From JAHIKV01 sp963733145 (lineage in GTDB: Bacteria; Planctomycetota; Planctomycetia; Pirellulales; Thermoguttaceae), in assembly GCA_963733145.1 (NCBI GenBank), contig CAVTCJ010000005.1, positions 310,001-374,000 of the forward strand: a stretch of DNA of 64,000 nt, read 5' to 3'. Below, in pieces: positions 18,881 through 28,844 of this stretch. A program made the position numbers and the translations under genes. The notes under the pieces are model-generated. The model searched no databases. It was given only the letters and a program-made list of their open reading frames with translations, and was not told the origin of the DNA. Position 1 is the stretch's first letter. Each line of letters starts with the position of its first letter.

Positions 18881-19568
18881 TTAAACCCCCGACGCCGCGA
18901 CCGTCCGCGGTTGCTTTTTGGCCTCGGGCTGAGGGGGCGGCGCTTGTTTGACCGCCTCCAGCACGCGGGCCAGGCCGTAGCCGACCAGTTCCTCCAACTT
19001 GCGAATCCGCAAGTTGATGCTGTTGGTGGAAATAATCAGCGGAATGGCGATGGTCAGGCCCAGGGCGGTGGTGATCAGGGCGAGCATGATGTTGCCGGCC
19101 AGGGCGGTGGGCGAAACCTTGTCCGAGGAACTAAGCTGGCCGAAGGCCCCCATCATGCCCAGCACCGTGCCGTACAATCCGGCCATCGGCGCGCTCTTAA
19201 TCATGGTGTTGACCCAACTCAGGCGGTGTTCCAGTTCGGCCAGCACGTCGCGTTGGAACCGATCGACCAGTATGGAACGGATCTTGGCGCCGCCGAGGTT
19301 CGCGATTGGCGACCGCCAGGGCGGCCAACTGGGGCACCACCCGCGGATCCTCCTCGCACATCTGGTTGATGGCCTCGACGTCGTTGGCGGCGAGTTGCTC
19401 GTCGAACTTACTGAGGAATTCATTCTGCTCTTGCTCGTTCCGGAAGCGGATTTGTCCCACCCGCCGCCAGATCAATATCGTGCAATACGCGCCCCATAAC
19501 GCCATTATCGCCAGTGCCCCGTAGCAGGCGTTGCCGGCAAACGTCACGACCGAAGTAATGTCGGGCAT
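18881..19568 (-). CDS. ExbB/TolQ/MotA family proton-channel protein (frameshift near 19,303)
   Basis: Start at 19568 (MPDITSVVTFAGNACYGALA). The first helix (ACYGALAIMALWGAYCTILI) leads to a charged cytoplasmic segment. Coding then moves to the frame NLGGAKIRSILVDRFQR and continues through LSWVNTMIKSAPMAGLYGTV, GMMGAFGQL and ALITTALGLTIAIPLI, the two pore helices with the conserved threonines of the family. Total about 229 residues, the usual ExbB size. It forms the pentameric stator that, with ExbD, uses proton-motive force to drive a periplasmic or outer-membrane process. The frameshift lies within AVANR/NLGG and no conserved segment is lost. Confidence 0.88.
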
Positions 19569-19950
19569 AGTAGCTTCTCTCCTCTGCTCTCAAAAAAATG
19601 GATTTCGATTGTTGGGCATTGTAAACCAATAAGCTTCCGCATTCGACTTTGTAGGAGGCGACTCCTGTCGCCGATTTGTGCTGGATTTGCAGGCCATCGG
19701 CGACAGGAGTCGCCTCCTACAATCCCGAATATCCGGCAACTGATTGTTTTCCAAAGCCTTAGCCCGGATTATTCATAAACGTCATCCTGAGCGCAGCGAA
19801 GGATCTCCGATGCGCCGCAAACAGCCCAGATTCTTCGCGGCGCTCAGAATGACAATGTTCCTTCGTGTTTATGAATAATCCGGGTTAGGTCTATTTCCGG
19901 TGGGTAATCTTGATTTTCGGTAGGTGGGGTATTCGCCGCCGGCGGGCCGT
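19569..19950. repeat. Repeat-filled gap: 72-bp GTAGGAGGCGACTCC palindrome and 130-bp GGATTATTCATAAAC palindrome
   Basis: Bases 19650-19721 have inverted arms GTAGGAGGCGACTCCTGTCG / CGACAGGAGTCGCCTCCTAC. Bases 19759-19888 are a longer palindrome with ends TTAGCCCGGATTATTCATAA / TTATGAATAATCCGGGTTA and inner arms GTCATCCTGAGCGCAGCGAA / TTCGCGGCGCTCAGAATGAC. The second is almost identical to 38511-38640. No gene is seen here. Confidence 0.9.
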
Positions 19951-20826
19951 TCAGTTCTTGTAATTCTGGTCGATGACAAAGAAGGCGTAACCGTCTCCGT
20001 CCGACCGGACGCCGAACAGGGTGCGGCGGATTTGCTGCCGTTTCCGGCCCCCGGCAGACGCCATTTCCAGGGCTTCCAGCCGGTCTTTCAACGCTTTAGG
20101 CAGGAACTTGATGATGAAGCCTTTAGCGTTGATCCCCGCTTTGGCCAACAGGGCCCGGTCGGCGTCTTGCAGTTCGCCCTTCCGCCACGACAGGTATACG
20201 CGCTTCTCGCTTTCCGACGGATTTTTGACGATGCGCACCTCCGGTCTGGGTTTCGAGAAGTTTCGCGCGTACGCCAAACTACCGTCGGGAAGGAGCGTGG
20301 CCAACTCGATGTGGAAGAAGTCCAACTGCCGGGCATAAACGTCCAGGGTGTTGCCCTTGTCGAAGCGGACCTCCCAGCCTAGCGAACTGCCGCCGGTGCC
20401 GTCGCCCTTGCCGTCGCCGCGGCCGCGCCCCTCGCCGTGGCCGAATCCTTCGCCCGAGGTCTTCTTGTGCGCGATCATCGGATCGTCCAGCAAGGGGACC
20501 TGCTTCTGCACCACGGCCGTGATGTTGGTCAACTGTTCGGTGATTACCGGCTCCTCGACTTCCATTTCCCGAATTTCCTCGGGATTGGGCGGCTCGGGCG
20601 TCTGTCCGCCGCCGACCGGCCCGTCATCGCCGGGGAAATCCGACAGTTCCACGGGCACCGCCGCGTTGTTGACGAAAATCTGACTGGTCAACCAGGCGAT
20701 AAACAATATCAAGACCAGCGTCCCGATCATGATCAACAACGAGATCAGCAGGCTCGCCACCCGCTCGTATCGCGTGATGATCAGATGGTAACCCCGGGTT
20801 TGTTGTGGGCTTGTTGTTCCGTTCAC
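19951..20826 (-). CDS. Single-pass membrane protein in the TonB position, shared C-terminal domain (copy 2)
   Basis: This 291-residue protein has one transmembrane helix at about residues 26-50 (LLISLLIMIGTLVLILFIAW) after a short cytoplasmic tail. A Pro/Glu-rich linker (GGGQTPEPPNPEEIREME) and a Gly/Asp-rich stretch (GHGEGRGRGDGKGDGTGG) follow. The C-terminal domain contains YARQLDFFHIELATLLPDGS, SKPRPEVRIVKNPSESEKRV and YAFFVIDQNYKN. That domain is shared with the adjacent gene at 20891. Tail, single helix, proline-rich linker and periplasmic domain are the layout of TonB, and the gene lies next to exbB. A force-transducing role is inferred, with no TonB sequence motif seen. Confidence 0.75.
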   Translation of the reverse strand: MNGTTSPQQTRGYHLIITRYERVASLLISLLIMIGTLVLILFIAWLTSQIFVNNAAVPVELSDFPGDDGPVGGGQTPEPPNPEEIREMEVEEPVITEQLTNITAVVQKQVPLLDDPMIAHKKTSGEGFGHGEGRGRGDGKGDGTGGSSLGWEVRFDKGNTLDVYARQLDFFHIELATLLPDGSLAYARNFSKPRPEVRIVKNPSESEKRVYLSWRKGELQDADRALLAKAGINAKGFIIKFLPKALKDRLEALEMASAGGRKRQQIRRTLFGVRSDGDGYAFFVIDQNYKN

Positions 20827-20890
20827 TTCGATTCAGTCCGGTTTGAATTTTGCGGCCGGTCGGGGGAAAATCCCGGCGCCGCGGCATCAT

Positions 20891-21773
20891 CTATTCATTA
20901 TACGACTGTTCCAGCACAAAAAACGCATACTGCGATTGCTCCGGCCGCACGCCGAAACGGGTGCGATCGACTTTCTTGGCCTTCGCGCCGGCGCGGCCTT
21001 TTTCCAGGGCCGCCAACGCTCGCTTCCACTTGCGGCGGCAGAAACTTCAATATAATCATCCCCTTGCCGGCCTCGATCCCTGCCCTAGCGAGCAACTTGC
21101 GGTCGGCCTCTTGCAGTTCGCCCTTCCGCCAGGTCAGGTAGTAACGTTTTTCCTTCTCCGCCGCATTGGCGACGTATCGCACTTCCGGTTTGGGTTTGGA
21201 GAGGTTTCTGGCATAAGCCAATCTTCCGTCCGGTAACAGCACGGCCAACTCGATGTGGAAGAAGTCGAGTTGCCGGGCATAATCGCTCAAGGATGTTTTG
21301 TTGAACTGCACTTCCCAGCGGCGGGGGATGCCGCCGGGGTCTCCGCCGCCTCGTTTGTCGCCGGGGCGGTCGCCGAAAATTCCGATGCCATTGTCCTTGG
21401 AAAGCGTCCGCTCGTCCACTTTTGTTGCCTTCTTGGCCGCTTCGTCGAGCTTGGCCAGATCGCGAACCATATTCTCGTCGGCCTTTTCCGCCGCTTGCGC
21501 CTCGTCGCTCGGACGGTCCAGTTGCCTTCCGCCGCCGACGGGTAACGGGATCGCTCGGGATTTATCCAGCACAATTTCGGTCGTCGGCGGCTGTGGGTCT
21601 CTTGGAGGAACAGGTTTCTTCCTGGCTTGGCTGTACCACGAGACCAGCAGGACCAGCACCAACAGTCCGACCGCAATCAGCAGCGACAGCAGCCAACTCG
21701 ACGCCCGATCGTACCGCGAGGTACGCAGGGGATGCGAGTCCGCCTCGGATTGTTTCGCGGGTTGGTCGTTCAC
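20891..21773 (-). CDS. Paralogous single-pass membrane protein (copy 1, frameshift near 21,030)
   Basis: Start at 21773, with ATGA overlap to the upstream gene. A transmembrane helix at about residues 28-47 (WLLSLLIAVGLLVLVLLVSW) is followed by a Pro-rich linker, a charged region and the shared domain: YARQLDFFHIELAVLLPDGR, SKPKPEVRYVANAAEKEKRY, LTWRKGELQEADRKLLARAG. The open frame runs on to GTVV, but the true end lies in another frame, FGVRPEQSQYAFFVLEQSYN, matching the paralogue, with stop at 20891. Joined length is about 293 residues. A diverged tandem duplicate of the 19951 gene. Confidence 0.72.
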
Positions 21774-23427
21774 TTTTCGTCAGTCCACTCGAATTTAGCG
21801 TCGGGCCGGATCGAGCGATACCAGTCCTTCCACTTCTCGATCGCCAAACGGCGTTCTTCCTCGGTGAAATTGGGGGGCAGGGCGACGGCGTCCGGGTAGC
21901 GGCGGATACGGCAGAGGGCCTCGTTGGCCGCCACGGCGACGGCCGGAACGGGATCGGTCAAGGCGTAAATCAACACCTCCACGTTGTCCAGGTTCCGCGT
22001 CTTGGCGAGCGCTTGGACGATGGCCAACCGGGCCTTGGGCGATTTGTTGCCCACCAGCTTGCGCAACACGTCTCCGTGTTTCGACACCAGGGTCTCGATC
22101 TTGTCGGCCGGCAATTCGGCCACCAGATCGACCGAATCGTCGATGTTGGCCAGTTCCGGGTTGCCCAGGGCGGCCAGCAGCCGTTCGGCGGGCCCCAGCA
22201 ACGGCCGCGAGACGAGCTTCCCGTTGGCGTCCAGCATTGCCTTAGTCATGTCCTTGGGCAAACCTTGACCGGCCCTCATCGTCCCTTCGCCGTAATTCTT
22301 GGACTTTTCCAAGACCTTTCTCATGGAACGCAAGAGAAACAACACGGCGAACGACGTGTCGGGGACCACGCCGCAATCGCCCGACCAACTACCGTCATCC
22401 GCCTGTTTCTTCAGCAAATGCTCGGCGATGTCGCTGTACCACTGCGGATCTTTCTCGGGGTTTTTCTCGCAGTATTCTGAAAACTCCTGTACCGTTCGTA
22501 GGCGTACAAGTAATAATTGTTGTACTGGCCGGCATCGACTTTGAAGTTCTTCACGAACCACTGGTTTCCGCGGCCGGCGGTCGCAAAGATCATCCCCGAG
22601 TCGATCTTGGTGCTGGCTCGCGGCGAACCGGGTTTGTCTTGATCCGGCGTGATTTCTTTGATCCCCGGGGGCAGGTCATCTTGTTTGCGCCGCTCGACCT
22701 TCTTCGTCATGCCCAACATATCGCTGCACGCGTACAGGCTTCCCAGTGCCGCGGCAGTGAGGCTAGGCTTGACCATGCTTTGGGTGACAAGTTTGCCGCT
22801 TTCGCCGAGTTGTCCCTGATACCCAAACCCGCCGCTGGGGTCTTGGGTTCGGACCAGCCACAGAGTGACCTTTTCGATCGAATCGGTGGGCACGCTAAAC
22901 CCGTTGTTTATTGCCATCCATGAAGAGAGCACCCCGTATTGGGTCATGGACGTGTCGCCGGTTGTGAGATTTGGATAACCCCATCCGCCGTGTGGTTTCT
23001 GCCTCTTCCGCAAAGACCCCAGCAGGCACTCGATATCGGCGCGATGTTTGTCCGGCGCACGCTCGATCAGAAAGATGATCGACAATCCGGTGCTATAGAT
23101 GTCAAACTTGCTCTCGTCAAGCTTGCTGATGTCGTGGTTTCCCAACTCCTTTTGGATACTCTCGGCGCATTTGACGACCATGGGGTGATCGATGTCTTCG
23201 CCGTACGTCAGCAGCGTCATGCCGGTCAGGGCGTACGCCCCCAGTCGATTGTCGCCTGCGCCGTTTTTGGCCAGATGCGCGATGCCCCGGTCGATGGCCT
23301 TGAGCACCTCGGGACTTTTGGTGGTCAGCTTGGCCTTAACGGGCGTAGAAGACCCGGCAAGGAGCGTTCCGGCCAATACCAATATCGCCAGCGCTTGCGG
23401 CCGCAGCCGCATAATTTGCATGCGCAT
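21770..23427 (-). CDS. Secreted prenyltransferase/squalene-oxidase-fold protein with HEAT-like C-terminus (frameshift near 22,490)
   Basis: Start at 23427 (MRMQIMRLRPQALAILVLAG) with an AAGGATGG ribosome site and a signal peptide. Residues 35-330 hold alpha-alpha barrel repeats of the squalene-cyclase superfamily: GIAHLAKNGAGDNRLGAYAL, RKRQKPHGGWGYPNLTTGD, LVRTQDPSGGFGYQGQLGE. After the frameshift comes another repeat (LLKKQADDGSWSGDCGVVPD), then HEAT-like helices (NKSPKARLAIVQALAKTRN). The acidic DxDD motif of squalene-hopene cyclases is not visible, so cyclase activity is doubtful. A secreted binding role is more likely. It is the first gene of the minus-strand ExbB/ExbD cluster. Confidence 0.78.
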
Positions 23428-23683
23428 AGGTCCATCCTTGCGATTGCCGTGGTTCCACGGTGCGGGCTGCCCAGTGCCCATGCCGTAATCAAAAACCGAA
23501 TCGTCACCCACCCGACGATGTGCTTGATGTTCGCCGCGCCTCCATGCGACATTTTATGATAAAGGGCCGGCGGTAGGCTTGTCAAGCGGCCGGGCCTTCA
23601 TAGTCCCAAAGAATTGGTGTGCGATTGACAATCTCCGGCGCCGAAGTATACTAAATCGTTTGCATCCATGATGCAGGGGGCAA

Positions 23684-23758
<75 letters not shown>

Positions 23759-23796
23759 TGATATAAGAGTTTATTTGCCATAGGTTTACGACAATT

Positions 23797-24999
23797 CTAA
23801 GCGACAGGTTTCCCCGCCTCTTTTCGGTCAGTGTTGCCAATAGTGTTGCCAATCGTCGGGGGGTCGGCAACTTCGCCCCAGCCGGCCCATAGCTGGTCGG
23901 CCACTTCGTCGGCGTCCAGGTCCACATAGTAGCCCATCGTGGTCTGTATCGACGCATGGCGCATGAGCCGCTTTAGGACCGCCGGCATCACCCGTTTCGC
24001 CCATCGGGTGCCGAAAGACCTTCTGAGGTCGTGGGCGCTGGCAAACTTCCCATCCGCCTTATTCACCACGGCCCCCGCCTTTTTGCCTATCTTAACGATG
24101 ATCTCGCCTACCCGGTGCGGTGCCGATGGGCTGGTTGAACCGCTGGTCAAACAGCTTGAACACCTTGCCCACCCGCTCGACTTCCGGCGTCTCGGCGAGG
24201 AATTGAGCAAAATCGGGCGTCATGGGCAGGATTTCGTCGCGGCCCGCACTTTTGCGCCTCCCCGAAGATTCGCAAGGCGGGGCGTCGCCCGGTCAGGTCG
24301 GCATGGAATGGGGCGTCAGGCTCCCAGGACAACGCCACGGCCTCGCCCAGCCGCAAACCCGACAACCATAAGCCCCGGAGCAACCTCGCCCACGCCGGGG
24401 CGTCCAGGGGCCTTATCTTGGCAATCGCCGCAATCATCCGGTCAAACTCCTCCTCGGTAATCGGACGGCCGCGCATCATGGTTTGGCCCTTGGCCCGCCG
24501 GGGCGCGTGCATCTTCGGAACCTTCGCCAGCATCCCCATCGACACGCCCCAGGACAACGCCGCCCGGACGTGCCGCAACGTCTTGGCAATCGTGGTGTCT
24601 TTCATCGGCGGGTAATCGTCGCCGTCGCCGCTGCGTAGCTTGCTCTGAAAACGGCTCATAATTGTCGGCGTCAACTTCGCCAGCCGGTCGGGATTCAAGC
24701 ACCCGCTCGATATGGTTCAAGGCGGACTTGGCGGTATTCTGGGTCCGCTCGGCAAGGGTCGCCAGCTTCTCGGCTTCATACCGCTTGCGAAACTCCGCCC
24801 AGGTCAACCGGCTCGGGGCCTGATAGCGGCCGGAGTTCAATTCATCCTCCCACACCGCGGCCTTGCCGATCGCCGTCTTGCGGTCAGTTGTGCCGCTGGA
24901 CTTGGCGACCTTCTTTCCGGTTGTCGGATCGAAGTAGACCATCATCAGGTTGCGGCCGTCGCCGTAGCTGGCCACAGTCACGTGGATTTCATCAGTCAT
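23797..24999 (-). CDS. int: Tyrosine recombinase (integrase), frameshifts near 24,690, 24,255 and 24,120
   Basis: Start at 24999 (MTDEIHVTVASYGDGRNLMM) with AGGAG nine bases upstream. The N-terminal arm- and core-binding part contains LTWAEFRKRYEAEKLATLAE and LAKLTPTIMSRFQSKLRSGD. The catalytic domain has the first Arg in GLWLSGLRLGEAVALSW, then HDLRRSFGTRWA (H-x-x-R) and LMRHASIQTTMGYYV (second His and the Tyr nucleophile). A third-frame stretch (RDEILPMTPDFAQFLAE) links the parts. Joined length is about 400 residues. It lies 40 bp from attL and points at the tRNA, the normal geometry for tRNA-targeting integrases. All catalytic residues are present, so the frameshifts may be sequence errors. 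Confidence 0.85.
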
Positions 25000-25056
25000 A
25001 GCATGATCTCCTATAAAAGCCACCGGCCGACCGTAGCCGACCGGGGGCGGGGTGGT

Positions 25057-25850
25057 CTATTCGTTTTCTTCCTCGACGGCCGCGGCCAGCAGACAGGCAT
25101 CGCGGGCCTCTTGCCAGTCGCCTTGCAGCCAGCGCCAAAACTCCGCGAAGGATTCGGCAAGCTGCTGGATTCCGCCGACCGTAATTCCGCCTTCCGCGCA
25201 CAACTCGGCAACGGCGCCGCGGGCTTGGTCGCCGGTCTCGGCCTCGCGGAGTCGCCGCTTGTATTCCTCGACGGCCCGGGCCTGCCGGGCGGGGTTGTCG
25301 GCATATTTCGTCCGTAGGCCGCGCCAGGCGGTCAGAAACACCCGCTGTAGCTCCGCGTGGGATGTGGGGGCCGGCTTCTCCATCGGCTTTGACGCCACCT
25401 TGAAACCGGCCTTGGTCAACGCCGCGGCAATCTCCGCTTCCGTTCCGCTGGCCGTCCGCTGGTTGCCGTCCAGGTCAAGGTAAATCGCCTCGGTAATCCC
25501 CTCGATGTGTATGGGCGTTTCGGTTGCCCGAAGGTCGAAACCCACGTCGAGCGGGTGAAGGGAGATTTTCCGCCCCGACCGCTCCGGCTTGACCGCGGCC
25601 TTGCCCGGTGCCCGTCGGCCGCTCGGGATTCCAACGACGTGGAACCCGGCGTCAACCGCCGCGTCAACAAGGTCGGCGTCCGTGGCCCGGAAACCATGAT
25701 CTTGTCAACTTCGCCCGGGCCTCGGGCGTTTTGTTCGCCCTGGACAACGACAACGGGCTGCCCGTAGGACGATTCCGCCCGCTCGGTCGTGAGAATGGCG
25801 GTTTGCCACGGGCCGCCGGGGACCAACTGTACTGATACTTCAGCTTGCAT
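25057..25850 (-). CDS. Element hypothetical protein (frameshift near 25,680)
   Basis: Start at 25850 (MQAEVSVQLVPGGPWQTAIL). After KIMVSGPR coding passes into another frame (DADLVDAAVDAGFHVVGIPS) and continues through TPIHIEGITEAIYLDLDGNQ to an acidic, helical C-terminus ending EEENE at 25057. Joined length is about 263 residues. No membrane segment or known domain is seen, and it does not resemble a major capsid protein. It precedes the integrase gene by 57 bp. Confidence 0.6.
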
Positions 25851-26276
25851 TGGAATTGCTCCAAGAAAGACCGCAAGCCGTTGCACCCGGTTGAAAGCAG
25901 CGTGAGGCTGCCTCGCGGCCTTGGTCCCCGGCTGCCCGGATCATCCCTTGGTTGCGCGAACGGATACAACGGCTTGCGGCCTGATAGAACATCGTTGAAT
26001 CTCACGTAGGGTTTCACGCCCTTGGCGGCCGATGATTCAACCGCCGCGGGTATTCTACATCGGGGTAATGAAAAACGCAAGAGGGTAGTGCATGGACTAT
26101 TCCGGGGCCACGGCGAATATCCGCTGCTAGCCCCCCGTCAGTGTAGCTTTGTGCCAGTATTCGCCCGTCCAGGGCCGATCCGTCGAAAATCGGCCTTCTG
26201 TGCGTTGCGCCTGTGCGTCCGAAGGGGTCGGGTCGATGTTTGATACCTTTCGGGCAAGTGCCCCTAGAATCGCCTC
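25851..26276. other. Non-coding gap inside the element
   Basis: Frames across these 426 bases give only low-complexity or Arg-rich translations. No gene, repeat or RNA motif is visible. It probably holds a promoter for the 25850 gene. Confidence 0.4.
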
Positions 26277-26465
26277 CTACGGCGTCGCCGCCCGCTCCGC
26301 CTTCTCGATTGCCCCGAGCACCAGCCGCCGGATGAACAACCGCGAACCGGGCACGGCCACGGCCAGCTTCCACCAGCCGCGATTCTTCGCCTCCTCGACG
26401 TTCGACGCCCCGGTGTTTTTCCAGGGCTTCCAGTTCCACTCGCCCATGAATTGATAGGTAATCAT
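26277..26465 (-). CDS. Small hypothetical protein of the element
   Basis: The ATG at 26465 (MITYQFMGEWNWKPWKNTGA) has an AGGG ribosome site about 8 bases upstream and gives 62 residues. It is rich in Trp and basic residues and has no membrane segment. Function unknown. Confidence 0.5.
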   Translation of the reverse strand: MITYQFMGEWNWKPWKNTGASNVEEAKNRGWWKLAVAVPGSRLFIRRLVLGAIEKAERAATP

Positions 26466-26550
26466 TGTATTGTTTCCCTGTAAAATCTCGCCGGCCGGGC
26501 AGGCCACGCCCGTGGAAAACGCGACCCGCCGCGGCCGGCTCACGAAAGGA

Positions 26551-27380
26551 TTATTCCGACCACTTCAATCGGTCGGCGTTCATTTTCTCTTCGGCCAAAA
26601 CCGACAGCCGCTTTTCCAGCTTGGCGATTTCCACCCGGTCTAAATCGTTGGCCTTTTCTGCCGCGGCCGCCGGGTCGCGTTGGGCCTTTAACATCTTGAT
26701 CTTGTTCTTGGTTTCAGCATACAAGACCTTGATTTCGCGCTTGTCCCCCGCCGCGGTATAGATCGACGGACGCTCACCGCGACCGAGTTGCTTTGCCAGT
26801 TCGCATTGGTGAGCAATCGCGGCTTCGATTTTTTCCGCCGTCGGCCGCCGGGCAATCGTGTTGCCGTAGCGTGTCGATTTTTTTGCGAACCTCGGCCGAC
26901 TCTGCGACGATCGCCGGGTCGGCGGTTTCGGCGAGTATGCCGGTTGCACTCGTTCGCACGCGCTGCAACTCGGCTTGCGCGTTCGCCGCCCGTGCTTTTT
27001 CATCGGATACGAAACCGATCGCTTGGGTTTCCGCAAAGTTCCGAAGGGCTTCGTGCAACTGGCCGATCGTTGGAAAATCCGCAACCAACTTTCCACCGAA
27101 ATTGACCGCCGACGCCTCCAAGCTCGAGCCGCCGGCACTCTTCCGCCAGCCGCGGGACATCCTCGCGCAGGACGCGGTCGGCCTCGCGCCGCCGGCGCAG
27201 GCGCCGAAGGTCCGCATCGAAGTCGGTTGACATTCGATCCGCCGCGTCAAGAATCGCCGGGTCCGCTCCATCACTGTCATTGTCCACCGCTCCGAAAACC
27301 ATTTTGCGATAGGCGGCCTCAGGGTCGCGGAAAATGGCCTCGACGCCGTTCGCAACTTTTTCCAAAACGCTCATTGTCAT
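26551..27380 (-). CDS. Helical element protein, possible scaffold-like (frameshifts near 27,120 and 26,860)
   Basis: Coding starts MTMSVLEKVANGVEAIFRDP at 27380 and runs to RRLELGG. It shifts to LEASAVNFGGKLVADFPTIG, then shifts again to the frame ending at 26551 with KANDLDRVEIAKLEKRLSVL. Joined length is about 276 residues, strongly helical with heptad-like Leu/Ala spacing and no signal peptide or membrane helix. It immediately follows the prohead protease gene (10 bp), the usual place of a scaffold or capsid gene, but no capsid fold motif is seen. A scaffold role is only positional inference. Confidence 0.55.
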
Positions 27381-27390
27381 ACCCTTTCGT

Positions 27391-28296
27391 TTACTCGGTA
27401 ATATCGTCCAAAAACATTTTCACCGCTGCCTTTGACGGCTTCCCCAGCACGGCTTCTTGAAACTCATTGCCGCCCTCGACAGTGGGCAAATCCAAGGCTT
27501 CGCGAATTTTTGCGAGGTCGGCGGGATCGGCCGAACCGCCTTCGGTAATAGCCGCGGCGAATACGCTCGCCTCCCCGCTGGTCGCGCAGTCAGTGGCAAC
27601 GCGGGCAAAATCTTCCGCCGTTTCGACGATCGGTGCTGGCGGCTCAACAATCCCGCGGCGGACATAGACTTCCCACAACTCCTGCAAGTACGTCTTGATT
27701 TCCGCCGCCGAGTGCCGATATGAAAGGCCGGTGTCGAGCGGCGGCAAGCACCAACGCGGATAACCGATCGCGTCGGCCACGGATTCGACCAACTTCCGCT
27801 TTTCGGCTTGCGGGTCGGAACCCTCAAACAGCCCGCGGGTGGTCGCCGGGTCGGCTACCAAATCGACGGACTGGACTTTGACAATTTCTTCGACCACCAC
27901 CTTGCCGTTGCGGCGTGAGACGTTGGCCTCGACGTTGTGGGAGAAGCCCACGTTCTCGGGCGCGTGTTCCGCGTCCCACATAAGCTGTTCTGCCAGTGTG
28001 TGCTTCGGGTTGAAGTGGAAGTCGGCCCGCAAACCATCCGGTGAGACTGCCACACCGACCAGCCGCCCGATCCGATCCTGGTAATCGCGCGGCCCGCCGT
28101 GGTTTCCGGCCGGATGGTTGACGTTCACCTTCGCCCCTTCGTACAGCCCGACGGCCTTTTCGACCGCCGCCTTGGAATAGGTGCGGCCATTCTTCGATTC
28201 CAGCCCGAGAATCTTTACGCCGCGAATAACCGCCGTGCCGGGCGTGTATCGCCCGCCGCCCGCCACGAATTCTTGCAATAAAATAGTTTCGCTCAT
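27391..28296 (-). CDS. Prohead (head maturation) protease
   Basis: This intact 301-residue protein begins MSETILLQEFVAGGGRYTPG. It shows the pattern of phage prohead proteases: ESKNGRTYSKAAVEKAVGLY, then GAKVNVNHPAGNHGG, the candidate catalytic His in PENVGFSHNVEANV, and the candidate Ser in VQSVDLVADPATTRGLFE. Such enzymes cleave scaffold and capsid precursors during capsid maturation. The C-terminal third (AEIKTYLQELWEVYVRRGIV onward) is helical and may be a built-in scaffold. The presence of a protease without a visible capsid gene is odd and could mean the island processes a helper phage's proteins. Confidence 0.8.
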   Translation of the reverse strand: MSETILLQEFVAGGGRYTPGTAVIRGVKILGLESKNGRTYSKAAVEKAVGLYEGAKVNVNHPAGNHGGPRDYQDRIGRLVGVAVSPDGLRADFHFNPKHTLAEQLMWDAEHAPENVGFSHNVEANVSRRNGKVVVEEIVKVQSVDLVADPATTRGLFEGSDPQAEKRKLVESVADAIGYPRWCLPPLDTGLSYRHSAAEIKTYLQELWEVYVRRGIVEPPAPIVETAEDFARVATDCATSGEASVFAAAITEGGSADPADLAKIREALDLPTVEGGNEFQEAVLGKPSKAAVKMFLDDITE

Positions 28297-28308
28297 GGTT
28301 TTCCCTTT

Positions 28309-28844
28309 CTAAAACGCGACGGCCAGGTCCGGCTCGCCGCTGTTGGCTTCCAAAACAAATCCGTCGAATAAACTTCGGCACTCCCGCCATCGCCGATGCG
28401 CCGCCGTGTAGAGCAAACGCGAAACATACTGACCGGCTCGGGCATGATCGCCGCACATGACAACCGGCACGCCCGACGCTATCCACCCCAGACAGACTGC
28501 CGATTGCCGCCGACGGCGTGACTTGCGACCGCCACCCGCCCGCCTCAATTTCGCCCCAGGTCGATTCCACGATGATTGCCCGGCACGAGTAGGCCAACAA
28601 TCGCATAATTTCGCGGTCAAATCGCTCGCGTGCCGTGCCGATGCACGATAGCAAATCGGTCAAAGACTTCCGCTCGATTGCCACCACGGCCTCCAGAGCC
28701 CAGGACGGAGTAATCGCCGGTCGCCAATGTTCCGCGAATCGTCCGCAACGGCGAAAGGTCAAGCGGTAATTGCTCGCGGCTGTCGATAATCGCCGTTATG
28801 GCCTCGGGCCGAATCATCGCCGGCAATCGGTCGGGATTGCTCAT
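28309..28844 (-). CDS. ERCC4/XPF-type nuclease (frameshifts near 28,690 and 28,490)
   Basis: The ATG at 28844 overlaps the terminase stop (ATGA). The protein (MSNPDRLPAMIRPEAITAII) reads into the ERCC4 catalytic signature across frames: IIDSREQLPLDLSPLRT, GTLATGDYSVLG, VVAIERKSLTDLLSCIG. The D...GDYS...ERKS residues are the metal-binding nuclease site. A middle stretch (FDREIMRLLAYSCRAIIVES) leads to the third frame (WIASGVPVVMCGDHARAGQY) and the end at 28309. Joined length is about 178 residues. ERCC4 nucleases in phages act on branched or flap DNA in replication or packaging. Confidence 0.75.

Noticed and set aside
21770..23427. Squalene-hopene cyclase (hopanoid synthesis)
   Set aside because: The repeats and fold match the superfamily, but a signal peptide is present, the acidic catalytic DxDD motif is not visible and no hopanoid genes are nearby.
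26014..26439. 141-codon minus-strand frame in the island
   Set aside because: The translation is Gly/Arg-rich with no motif and overlaps the better-supported small gene at 26277-26465.
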